Part shown: one piece after another, positions 25,782 to 32,937 of the stretch
Numbering within the stretch: position 1 is the stretch's first letter
How the letters are laid out: each line of letters opens with the position of its first letter
Source of the DNA: Ramlibacter sp. PS4R-6
Lineage (GTDB): Bacteria; Pseudomonadota; Gammaproteobacteria; Burkholderiales; Burkholderiaceae_C
DNA length: 64,000 nucleotides
Assembly (NCBI RefSeq): GCF_037572775.1
Contig: NZ_JBBHKA010000001.1
Span: forward strand, 3,286,001 to 3,350,000
Direction of reading: 5' to 3'
Notes under the pieces: model-generated
Databases searched by the model: none
Told to the model about the DNA's origin: nothing
Seen by the model: only the letters and a program-made list of their open reading frames with translations
Translations under genes and position numbers: made by a program

Positions 25782-28304
25782 GTGCTGAGGCTCCTGCGCG
25801 CCTTCTCCTGGCCGGCGCTGCGCCACCACCCGTGGCTCGGCGCCGTTGCCGTTCTGGCTGTCATGCTGGGCGTGGCGCTCGCCTTCTCCGTCCACCTGAT
25901 CAACCAGTCGGCGCTCGACGAGTTTTCGGGCGCGGTGCGTGCCACCAGCGGCGAGCCCGACGTGGAACTGCGCGCTGCCGCGGGCCACCTCGACGAGCGT
26001 TTGTTCGCGCGCGTCGCTGCGCATCCCCAAGCGGCGCTTGCGAATCCCGTCCTCGAAGTCGCGACCTTCGCGGTCAGCCCCGACGGCCAGCGCCGGCCCT
26101 TGCGCGTGGTGGGGCTGGACGTGCTGTCGGCGGCATCCCTCTCGCCGACCTTGATGCCGGCGCTCGCGCCGGGCGAGGACCGCCTCACGCTCTTCTCGCC
26201 GGGCGTCGTATTCCTCAACGCCGCGGCGCGCCGAGTCGCAGGCGATGCGCCGTCACTGCGCCTGCAAAGCGGCCTGGCCCTGCGCGAAGCGCGCATCGCC
26301 GGCAGCGTGGCCGCCGCCGGCCCGCCGCTGGCCGTCATGGACATCGCGGCGGCGCAGGACTTCTTCGCGCGCGGCGGCGAGCTGACGCGCATCGACGTGC
26401 GCCTCGCGGCCGGCGCCGACCGGCAGGCGTTCGTGCGCTCGCTGGACCTTCCGCCGGGCGTCGTCGCCACCAGCCCGGCCGATGCGGCGCAGCGCGTCGG
26501 AAATTTGTCGCGCGCCTACCGGGTGAACCTCACGGTCCTGGCGCTCGTCGCGCTGTTCACGGGCGCCTTCCTCGTCTACTCGGTGCTGGCGTTGAGCGTC
26601 GCGCAGCGCGCACAACAGTTCGCGCTGCTCGGCGTGATGGGGCTGACGGCGCGCGAGCGCGCGGCGCTGGTCGTGGCGGAAGCATTCCTCCTGGGCGCGG
26701 TGGGCAGTGCGCTGGGCATCGCGCTCGGTGGGGCGCTGGCGCAGGTCGGGCTGCGGGCGCTGGGCGGCGACCTGGGCGGCGGCTACTTTCCCGGCGTCGC
26801 GCCCGAGATGCACTGGAGCACGCCCGCAGCGCTGCTGTACGGCGCCCTCGGTTGCGCAGCGGCGATGGCGGGCGGCTGGCTGCCCGCGCGCGCCGCTCAG
26901 CACTTGCCGCTGGCGCAGGCGCTGAAAGGCCTGGGCTCGGCGCCCTCGCATTCGCGCCGCCGAGCCATCGGCGCGATCCTGCTGGCGGCTGGCGTTGCCT
27001 GCGCCTTCCTGCCGCCGCTCGCGGGCATCCCCTTGGGCGCGTATGCGTCCGTCGGCCTGTTGCTGGTCGGGGGGATCGCCGTGCTGCCTGCCGCCATCGC
27101 GCTGCTTTACGGCCCCCTCGCGCCGGTGGTGCGCCATCGCGCGCTGCCGCTCCTGGCCCTGGAGCGCGCGCGGCGCGTGCGCGAGAGCGCGGCCATCGCG
27201 GTCAGCGGCGTCGTCGCGTCGCTCAGCCTCGCGGTCGCCCTCACCGTGATGGTCGCGAGCTTCCGCGATTCAGTGGCGCGCTGGCTCGACGTCGTGCTGC
27301 CCGCCGACCTGTACCTGCGCACCGCTGCGTCGTCGCAGAGCGCCGACACGGCATGGTTCCCGCCCGGGTTCGCCGCGGCGCTGGCGCAAGCGCCCGGGGT
27401 GGCGCGCCTGACGGCGCAGCGCACGAAGCCCTTGCTGTTCGACCCCACGCTGCCGCCCGTGGTGCTGCTGGCGCGCGACATGGACGATGCGGCGCGCTCC
27501 CTGCCGATGGTCGGCGACGTCACCGCGGTTCCGGCCGGGGCGGTGCCGGTCTACGTCAGCGAGGCAGTGGTGGACCTCTACGGCGCGAAGCCGGGCGAGA
27601 ACTTCACGCCGCTCGCGCGGGCGCTGGGCGTCGATGCGCGCTTCGTCGTCGCCGGCGTGTGGCGCGACTACGTGCGCCAGAGTGGCGCGGTCGCCCTGGC
27701 GCGCGCGGACTTCGTGCGGCTCACGGGCGACCGGCGCGCCAACGACATCCAGCTGTGGCTGGCGCCCGGCGCCGACGCGGCGCAGGTGCAGGCGGCGGCG
27801 CGCGGGATCGCCCGCCAGCAAGGCGGGTTCGAGGAGTCGCTGGAATTCGGCTCCGCGCGGGAGTTGCGCGCGGCCTCGCTGCGCATCTTCGACCGCAGCT
27901 TCGCCGTCACCTACTGGCTGCAGGCGGTCGCCATCGGCATCGGCCTCTTCGGCGTCGCCGCCAGCTTCAGCGCGCAGGTCCTCGCCAGGCGCAAGGAGTT
28001 CGGCCTGCTCGCGCACCTGGGCTTCACGCGCGCGCAGGTGCTGCGCATCGTCGCGGGCGAAGGCGCGGCGTGGACGGCCGTCGGATCCATCGCAGGGCTG
28101 GCGCTGGGTTTGGCCGTGGCCGTCGTGCTGGTGCACGTGGTCAACCCGCAAAGCTTCCACTGGACCATGGACCTGCGCGTCCCCTGGGAGCGCCTGTTGC
28201 TCCTGTGCGCGGCCGTCGTCGTCGCCGGCACGCTGACGGCGCGCTTCGCGGGCAGCGCGGCCGCGCGCCGCGACGCCGTGCTGGCCGTCAAGGAGGATTG
28301 GTGA
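25782..28304 (+). CDS. FtsX-family ABC transporter permease (AttFG/ADOP-like)
   Basis: 840 residues from GTG 25782. It has an N-terminal membrane helix, a periplasmic MacB-like domain, three helices (FtsX core about 240-370, with YSVLALSVAQRAQQFALLGVMG), a middle pair of helices, a second periplasmic domain and a C-terminal FtsX core (SFSAQVLARRKEFGLLAHLGFTRAQVL). Two FtsX units in one chain can form a whole transporter with an ATPase dimer. No ATPase is adjacent; the LolD-like gene at 22817 is the likely partner. Its TGA overlaps the GTG of the CrtC-like gene, so these two are coupled. Confidence 0.88.
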   Translation: MLRLLRAFSWPALRHHPWLGAVAVLAVMLGVALAFSVHLINQSALDEFSGAVRATSGEPDVELRAAAGHLDERLFARVAAHPQAALANPVLEVATFAVSPDGQRRPLRVVGLDVLSAASLSPTLMPALAPGEDRLTLFSPGVVFLNAAARRVAGDAPSLRLQSGLALREARIAGSVAAAGPPLAVMDIAAAQDFFARGGELTRIDVRLAAGADRQAFVRSLDLPPGVVATSPADAAQRVGNLSRAYRVNLTVLALVALFTGAFLVYSVLALSVAQRAQQFALLGVMGLTARERAALVVAEAFLLGAVGSALGIALGGALAQVGLRALGGDLGGGYFPGVAPEMHWSTPAALLYGALGCAAAMAGGWLPARAAQHLPLAQALKGLGSAPSHSRRRAIGAILLAAGVACAFLPPLAGIPLGAYASVGLLLVGGIAVLPAAIALLYGPLAPVVRHRALPLLALERARRVRESAAIAVSGVVASLSLAVALTVMVASFRDSVARWLDVVLPADLYLRTAASSQSADTAWFPPGFAAALAQAPGVARLTAQRTKPLLFDPTLPPVVLLARDMDDAARSLPMVGDVTAVPAGAVPVYVSEAVVDLYGAKPGENFTPLARALGVDARFVVAGVWRDYVRQSGAVALARADFVRLTGDRRANDIQLWLAPGADAAQVQAAARGIARQQGGFEESLEFGSARELRAASLRIFDRSFAVTYWLQAVAIGIGLFGVAASFSAQVLARRKEFGLLAHLGFTRAQVLRIVAGEGAAWTAVGSIAGLALGLAVAVVLVHVVNPQSFHWTMDLRVPWERLLLLCAAVVVAGTLTARFAGSAAARRDAVLAVKEDW

Positions 28305-29356
28305 TCGCCCGCCGCGAGCTGTTGCGCGCGCTGGCGGCGTCGGCCTTCGTGGGCGACGTGCGCGCGCTGCCGCCGGCCCGCATCGAATTCCCGCGCGACC
28401 ACGGCGCGCACCCGCCGCTGCGCACCGAGTGGTGGTACGTGACGGGGCGCCTCACGGCGGGCGCGCGCGAATTCGGCTTCCAGGTGACCTTCTTCCGCAG
28501 CCGCGTCGACACAGCTCAGGCGCTGCAATCGCGCTTTGCCGCGAAGCAGCTCGTGTTCGCGCACGCCGCACTGACCGATGTGGACGGCAAGCGCCTGTGG
28601 CACGACCAGCGCATCGCTCGCGAAGGGTCCGGCATCGCGCAGGCGCCCATTGGCGGGATGCAATTGAAACTGCACGACTGGTCGCTGGCGCGCGACGGCT
28701 CGGGCGCCATGCAGGCGCGCATCACGGCGAACGGCTTCGCGCTGGACCTGCGCCTGCAGCCGACACAGGCGCCCCTGCTGCAAGGCGATGCCGGCCTGTC
28801 GCGCAAGGGCCCACTGCCCGCGCAGGCCAGCTACTACTACAGCGAGCCGCAGCTCGAAGCGCGCGGCGCCGTCACGCTGCAAGGCAAGCGCATCGACGTC
28901 GCGGGACGCGCCTGGCTGGACCACGAATGGAGCGAGGAGGTGCTGGACCCGTCGGCCGTGGGCTGGGACTGGATCGGCATGAACCTGGACGACGGCGGCG
29001 CGCTCACGGCCTTCCGCCTGCGCAAGCCCGATGGGTCGACCCTGTGGGACGGCGGCTCGTTCCGGCCGCGCGGCGGCTCGCCCTATGTGTTCTCGCGCGG
29101 CGAAGCCGTGTTCAGCGCGCAGCGGCGCTGGACGAGCCCGCTGTCACAGGCGTCGTACCCGGTGGAGTGGATCGTGCGCACGCCGGCGGACTTCTACACC
29201 GTCACCGCGGCCCTCGACGGCCAGGAGCTGGACAGCCGCGCGTCCACGGGGGCGATCTACTGGGAAGGGCTCGCGCGCCTGCGTGACAGCAACGGCCGCG
29301 CCGTCGGCCACGGCTACCTGGAGATGACCGGCTACGCGCAGCGGCTGCGCATTTAG
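28301..29356 (+). CDS. CrtC/AttH-like (lipocalin-like) protein, transporter partner
   Basis: 351 residues from a GTG overlapping the permease stop. A short N-terminal segment with two arginines (ARRELLRALAASAFVGDVRA) looks like a twin-arginine or weak signal sequence. The body matches the hydroxyneurosporene synthase/AttH family: HPPLRTEWWYVTGRL, FQVTFFRSR, YYYSEPQL, GRAWLDHEWS and WDWIGMNLDDG. In AttEFGH-type loci this protein accompanies a LolD-like ATPase and FtsX-type permease. Role unknown; carotenoid chemistry is unlikely in this setting. Its stop overlaps that of the convergent DUF3606 gene. Confidence 0.85.
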   Translation: MIARRELLRALAASAFVGDVRALPPARIEFPRDHGAHPPLRTEWWYVTGRLTAGAREFGFQVTFFRSRVDTAQALQSRFAAKQLVFAHAALTDVDGKRLWHDQRIAREGSGIAQAPIGGMQLKLHDWSLARDGSGAMQARITANGFALDLRLQPTQAPLLQGDAGLSRKGPLPAQASYYYSEPQLEARGAVTLQGKRIDVAGRAWLDHEWSEEVLDPSAVGWDWIGMNLDDGGALTAFRLRKPDGSTLWDGGSFRPRGGSPYVFSRGEAVFSAQRRWTSPLSQASYPVEWIVRTPADFYTVTAALDGQELDSRASTGAIYWEGLARLRDSNGRAVGHGYLEMTGYAQRLRI

Positions 29357-29553
29357 GCCGAGGGCCGCTCCTCGCTGTGCCCACGCAGGTGCTCGCGCAC
29401 CTTCATGGCGCTGTCGCCGACCGCGGCGACGGCTTCCTTCACGCGCCGTTCGCTGGCGTTGAAGTAGCGCGCCCAGGCGCACACCTCCCATTCGTCGTCG
29501 AGGTGGATGCGGTCGTTCTCGCCGATGGCGGTGCCGGTCTTGTGGACGGACAT
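29353..29553 (-). CDS. DUF3606 small protein
   Basis: 66 residues from MSVHKTGTAIGENDRIHLDD. The core W-EVCAWARYFNASERRVKEAVAAVG is the DUF3606 signature, a small domain of unknown function found widely in stress-inducible soil proteobacterial genes. An ATG 22 codons upstream is possible, but it would include the promoter-like region. Its stop TAA overlaps the TAG of the CrtC-like gene. Confidence 0.85.
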   Translation of the reverse strand: MSVHKTGTAIGENDRIHLDDEWEVCAWARYFNASERRVKEAVAAVGDSAMKVREHLRGHSEERPSA

Positions 29554-29591
29554 GGGGCTTTCTCCGTGGTCAGGATGAGGAACTGCGAAGC

Positions 29592-29625
29592 ATCTTGCAT
29601 GCCCGCCGAACGGCGGCATGTAGGA
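29592..29625 (-). promoter_or_regulatory. Putative promoter: TCCTACA box plus -10-like hexamer (minus strand)
   Basis: On the minus strand TCCTACA (29625-29619) is followed after 21 bases by CAAGAT (29597-29592), about 40 bases before the DUF3606 ATG. Spacing equals that of the plus-strand sites at 571, 16354 and 25210. Confidence 0.45.
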
Positions 29626-29629
29626 GAAC

Positions 29630-30559
29630 TCAGTCGATTCGCTTGAGAACCGCGAGCGCCCCGCCCTTGAAATCCTCCAGCGTCAGGCTGGGTTTGAGCG
29701 TGCCGCAATCCACCGGCATGTACGCCACCTGCGGCTGGCCGAAGCGCTCGAAGTGGCGGGCATGGCAGCCCTCCTTCGTCGCGACCACGTACAGCGGCCG
29801 CTTCTTCAGGTCGTCGTCGGCCACCGAGACGGCTGCCGTGAAGGGGATGCGCGAACGGTGGCTGAACTCGTTGCCGTAGTCGGTGGTGGTGCCCAGGAAC
29901 GCGCCGTAGCTGCCCCACCGCGCGAAGCGGTAGCGCATGTCGCCCACCTTCACCAGCTTGTTGCCGTCGGGGACGTACGCGGCCAGCCCGAACAGCGAGG
30001 GGTTCTTCTGCTTGCTCGCGACGTTCATGCGCGCCACCAGCATCTTGCGGTCCTTCTCGGAATCGAGGAAGCGCCAGCCGTCGCCCCACGAGTCGAAGGT
30101 CCAGCGCTTGTTCACCGACACGGAGGCCAGCGACAGCGCGACGTCCTGGTGCGCGAAATTGGCGTTGACCGGCAAGCCCTTGAAGCCCAGCGCGGCGATG
30201 CGCTTTTCCTCGTCTTCCGTGGCGCGGCGCTGCGCGAGGAAGGTCTCCAGGCGCTTCTTCATCTCCACGGTTTCGGGCGCGACGGGGAAGGTGTCCGAGA
30301 GCTGCTTGTACGTGGCGACCGCCTTCTCCTCGTTCGCGGCGCGCATCGCGCCTTCGACTTCGATGGCCAGCTGGTAGGGCGAGAGGCGCAGGTCGGCGTT
30401 CTCCTTGCGCAGGCGCTCCACTTCGGCGCGCAGGGCCACGATGTCGTTGGGGTCCGGGCCGCCGCCGGCGGCGGGTGGGCTCGACGGCTTGCAGGCGGCC
30501 AGCGCCGCCACGGCCAGCATCGCGGCCAGCGGTGCACGGGCGAAGTTGCGCATCGTCAT
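29630..30559 (-). CDS. Lipoprotein of unknown function
   Basis: 309 residues. ATG 30559 is preceded by GGGAGG nine bases upstream; a second ATG two codons later would be too far from it. The signal ends in VAALAAC (lipobox). A Pro/Gly linker is followed by a short leucine-rich coiled coil (IVALRAEVERLRKENADL), then a globular domain with YKQLSDTFPVAPETVEMKKRLETFLAQR. The C-terminal half is beta-rich, with GLAAYVPDGNKLVKVGDMRYRFARWGSYGAFLG and two late cysteines (EGCHARHF, VDCGTL). I do not recognise the family. Confidence 0.65.
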   Translation of the reverse strand: MTMRNFARAPLAAMLAVAALAACKPSSPPAAGGGPDPNDIVALRAEVERLRKENADLRLSPYQLAIEVEGAMRAANEEKAVATYKQLSDTFPVAPETVEMKKRLETFLAQRRATEDEEKRIAALGFKGLPVNANFAHQDVALSLASVSVNKRWTFDSWGDGWRFLDSEKDRKMLVARMNVASKQKNPSLFGLAAYVPDGNKLVKVGDMRYRFARWGSYGAFLGTTTDYGNEFSHRSRIPFTAAVSVADDDLKKRPLYVVATKEGCHARHFERFGQPQVAYMPVDCGTLKPSLTLEDFKGGALAVLKRID

Positions 30560-30673
30560 CGGCGTTTGCCTCCCAGACAGCTGCGCCATTATTCAGCCAC
30601 CCTGCCGCGCGCAAGCGCCCCATGGCCCGAAATGGCTATGGTCCTGCCCGGCCATGGGGCCCGAATCCCGACT

Positions 30674-30692
30674 TAGTTGCATGGCTAACTAT
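30674..30692. promoter_or_regulatory. Putative MarR operator, copy 1
   Basis: TAGTTGCATGGCTAACTAT has outer arms TAGTT and AACTA. It lies 20 bases before the MarR start and matches a second copy at 31152-31170 in 17 of 19 positions. AT-rich arms spaced about one helical turn fit MarR-type operators. Autoregulation is inferred. Confidence 0.7.
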
Positions 30693-30712
30693 TTAGGGAT
30701 AGGATGGCGCCC

Positions 30713-31129
30713 ATGTTCGACCACTGCCTGTACTTCAATACCACCGCGCTGGCCCGCGTGGTGGAGAAGGAATGGACGGCCGCTTTCAAGCCTTTCGGCG
30801 TGACGCCTTCCCAGGGCTTCCTGCTGCGGCTTGCGCTTGCGCGCCCCGGCCTGTCCCAGTACGAAATGGCGGATGAGCTGACCATCTCCCGCCCCACCGC
30901 AACCCGGCTGATCGACGGGCTGCAGGCCTTGGGCCTGCTCGAGCGCCGCGAGGCCGAGCACGACGGCCGGCATTGGTCGGTGCACCCCACGCGCAAGGCG
31001 CGCGAGATCGAGGAAGCCATCAACGCCGCGAGCGGAGCCGTCACGCGGCGCATCCAGCAGCGCGTGGGGCGCGAGAACTTCCAGGACACCGTCGGCAAGG
31101 TACGGGCCGTGTGTTCCGCCCTCAAGTGA
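30713..31129 (+). CDS. MarR family transcriptional regulator
   Basis: 138 residues from MFDHCLYFNTTALARVVEKEW. The ATG at 30713 has AGGA eight bases upstream; an in-frame ATG at 30704 has poorer spacing. The winged helix contains LSQYEMADELTISRPTATRLIDGLQALGLLERREAEHDGRHWSVHPT, with the usual MarR wing. It probably represses itself and the tautomerase gene, since the same 19-bp sequence precedes both. The ligand is unknown. Confidence 0.88.
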   Translation: MFDHCLYFNTTALARVVEKEWTAAFKPFGVTPSQGFLLRLALARPGLSQYEMADELTISRPTATRLIDGLQALGLLERREAEHDGRHWSVHPTRKAREIEEAINAASGAVTRRIQQRVGRENFQDTVGKVRAVCSALK

Positions 31130-31151
31130 ATCCCCCTTTTTTTTGCCCCGA

Positions 31152-31170
31152 TAGTTGCATCGCTAACCAT
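31152..31170. promoter_or_regulatory. Putative MarR operator, copy 2
   Basis: TAGTTGCATCGCTAACCAT, 17 of 19 identical to the copy at 30674-30692. It lies 19 bases upstream of the tautomerase ATG, in the space where a promoter would sit. An eight-base T-run is just upstream (about 31137-31144). Confidence 0.7.
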
Positions 31171-31188
31171 CAACGAAAGGAAGAAGCC

Positions 31189-31587
31189 ATGCCCATCCTC
31201 AACGCCAAGGTGTCCCGGCCCGCCAGCCCCGAACTCACGCAGCGCATCGCCGGCAAGCTGGGGGAGCTGACCGCGCGCATCCTGAAGAAGCCGCCGGAGG
31301 TCACGGCGATCACCCTCACCTACGTCCCGCCCGAGCACTGGGTGATCGCGGGGCGCACGCTCGCCGAGCACGGCAAGTCCAGCTTCTACCTGGACATCAA
31401 GGTGACCGAAGGCACGAACACGAAGGACGAGATGGCGCAGTACGTCGCCGAGACGTACGCGGCGTTCCGCGACATCCTCGGCGAGTTGCACGAGGAGAGC
31501 TACGTGTACGTGGAGGAGGTGCACGGCTTCGCGTACGGCTATGGCGGCCGCACGCAGGAATACCGCTACGTGAAGGCGAAGCTCTGA
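31189..31587 (+). CDS. Tautomerase superfamily protein (4-oxalocrotonate tautomerase-like)
   Basis: 132 residues, preceded by AAGGAAG. After removal of Met the chain starts with proline (MPILNAKVSRPAS), the catalytic base of this superfamily. The length is about twice that of 4-oxalocrotonate tautomerase, as in fused cis-CaaD or MSAD-type members. SFYLDIKVTEGTNTKDEMAQYVAETYAAFRD is the likely second beta-alpha-beta unit. The substrate is unknown; the adjacent MarR gene and shared operator suggest induction by an aromatic or carbonyl compound. Confidence 0.75.
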   Translation: MPILNAKVSRPASPELTQRIAGKLGELTARILKKPPEVTAITLTYVPPEHWVIAGRTLAEHGKSSFYLDIKVTEGTNTKDEMAQYVAETYAAFRDILGELHEESYVYVEEVHGFAYGYGGRTQEYRYVKAKL

Positions 31588-31590
31588 GGC

Positions 31591-32034
31591 TTACTGGAGC
31601 GGGCCCTTGAGGGCCTTGGGGATGGGCAGCGGCAACACGCCGATGCCCTCCTCGAGCAGCTGCTCGGTCTCCTCGGCCGAGGCCTGGCCGCGGATGTTGC
31701 GCTCCTCGGTCTCGCCGTAGTGGATCTTGCGGGCCTCTTCGGCGAAGCGCTCGCCGACGTCCTCGGTGTTGGCGAGCACGTGGCGCACCATCTGCAGCCA
31801 CTTGGCCTGCATCGACGGGTCGCTGGTGGCCATCACCTCGTTCTTGGCGGTGGCCTGGGGCGGCTGCGCGCCCCGGTTGATGCGCGGCGCCGACAGGCGC
31901 TTGGCCACGTGCGTGTCGCCGCACAGGGGGCATTCCACCAGGCCGCGCGCCAGCTGCCCCTGGAATTCATCCTCGGAGCCGAACCATCCTTCGAAGACGT
32001 GCCGTTGCCGGCACTCGAGGTCCAGAACCTTCAT
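31591..32034 (-). CDS. DUF1178 family protein
   Basis: 147 residues. The N-terminus MKVLDLECRQRHVFEGWFGSEDEF and CPLCGD form the family's cysteine pattern, possibly a small zinc site. HYGETEERNIRGQASAEETEQLLEEGI is the conserved C-terminal block. Function unknown. It lies nine bases downstream of the Nudix gene at the end of the nuo-linked cluster, a conserved position in Burkholderiales. Confidence 0.88.
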   Translation of the reverse strand: MKVLDLECRQRHVFEGWFGSEDEFQGQLARGLVECPLCGDTHVAKRLSAPRINRGAQPPQATAKNEVMATSDPSMQAKWLQMVRHVLANTEDVGERFAEEARKIHYGETEERNIRGQASAEETEQLLEEGIGVLPLPIPKALKGPLQ

Positions 32035-32043
32035 GGGACGGGA

Positions 32044-32616
32044 TTATGGCTGCCAGTCCAGATGCCAGGTCCCGGCAAGGACATTCTGGAGCCAGAAGGC
32101 GCCGATGAGGGTCTTGGAGTCGGTGATCGTGCCGTCGCGGCACCAGCCCAGGACCTCGGCGGGCGTGGCGGTGAAGACCTCGAGGAATTCCTCGTCGTCG
32201 AGCTTGGCTTCGGTCAGCGTCAGCCCGCGGCAGAACCAGATGTCGATGAACTCGGTCGAGTAGGAGATGACCGGGTGCAGCTGCCCTGCCCTCGCCCACT
32301 GCGCGGCGGTGTAGCCGGTTTCCTCGAGCAGCTCGCGCTTGGCGCACACCAGCACGTCCTCGCCGCGGTCGATCTTGCCGGCCGGGAACTCGACCATCAC
32401 GCGCCCCATGGGGTAGCGGAACTGGCGCTCCATCACCAGGCGCCCGTCGTCCAGCACGGGGATCATCATCACCGCGCCGGGGTGCACCACGTATTCACGC
32501 GTCGCCGTGCCGCCGTTGGGCAGCCGCACCGTGTCGCGGAAGGCGTGCAGGAAGTTGCCCTTGAGGATCTCCTCGCTGGCGGTCTTCTCTTCGATCAGGT
32601 GGCGGTCGGCGGTCAT
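32044..32616 (-). CDS. Nudix hydrolase, ADP-ribose pyrophosphatase-like
   Basis: 190 residues. The Nudix box runs from GKIDRGEDVLVCAKRELLEE into TGYT, matching Gx5Ex7REUxEExGU. REYVVHPGAVMMIPVL and ERQFRYPMGRVMVEFPAGK resemble ADP-ribose pyrophosphatases. The start ATG overlaps the stop of DUF2818 by four bases. As part of the nuo-linked cluster it may help nucleotide housekeeping around NADH metabolism; this is inference. Confidence 0.9.
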   Translation of the reverse strand: MTADRHLIEEKTASEEILKGNFLHAFRDTVRLPNGGTATREYVVHPGAVMMIPVLDDGRLVMERQFRYPMGRVMVEFPAGKIDRGEDVLVCAKRELLEETGYTAAQWARAGQLHPVISYSTEFIDIWFCRGLTLTEAKLDDEEFLEVFTATPAEVLGWCRDGTITDSKTLIGAFWLQNVLAGTWHLDWQP

Positions 32617-32912
32617 CGGCGTCGGGCGAGGTAGCGCCACACGAAACCCGGAAAGGCGAAGGTGATGAAGAGCGCGCCGGTGACGGCGTAGAACTCCCAG
32701 CCCTGCGGCGCGACCTGCCCGAGGCGCTTTTCGAGCAGCACGCCCAGCAAGCCTACCGCGAAATAGAGCACCACGAGCTCGACGAGGCGCATCGCCAGCG
32801 ACTTGCGCCCCTGCCACGGCACCACCGCGAACACGCGGTCGTTGACGAAAGGCAGGTTGGCCGCGACGAGCGCGGCCACGATGACGAGCCAGGTAGAGAC
32901 CGTTTGCGTCAT
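32613..32912 (-). CDS. DUF2818 membrane protein
   Basis: 99 residues with three hydrophobic segments (LVIVAALVAANLPF, VELVVLYFAVGLLGVLL, FYAVTGALFITFAFPGF). The family is restricted largely to betaproteobacteria and typically follows nuoN, as here. It may assist complex I assembly or be a small accessory subunit, but no function is established. Coupled to the Nudix gene. Confidence 0.88.
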   Translation of the reverse strand: MTQTVSTWLVIVAALVAANLPFVNDRVFAVVPWQGRKSLAMRLVELVVLYFAVGLLGVLLEKRLGQVAPQGWEFYAVTGALFITFAFPGFVWRYLARRR

Positions 32913-32937
32913 GCGACCCGCACCGTCGCCGCGACGA

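Noticed and set aside
28301..29356. CrtC-like protein as a carotenoid biosynthesis enzyme
   Set aside because: No other carotenoid gene is present, and coupling to an FtsX permease fits the AttH type instead.
31134..31148. T-run after the MarR gene as an intrinsic terminator
   Set aside because: No inverted repeat precedes the T-run on either strand; it is more likely part of the AT-rich promoter region of the tautomerase.
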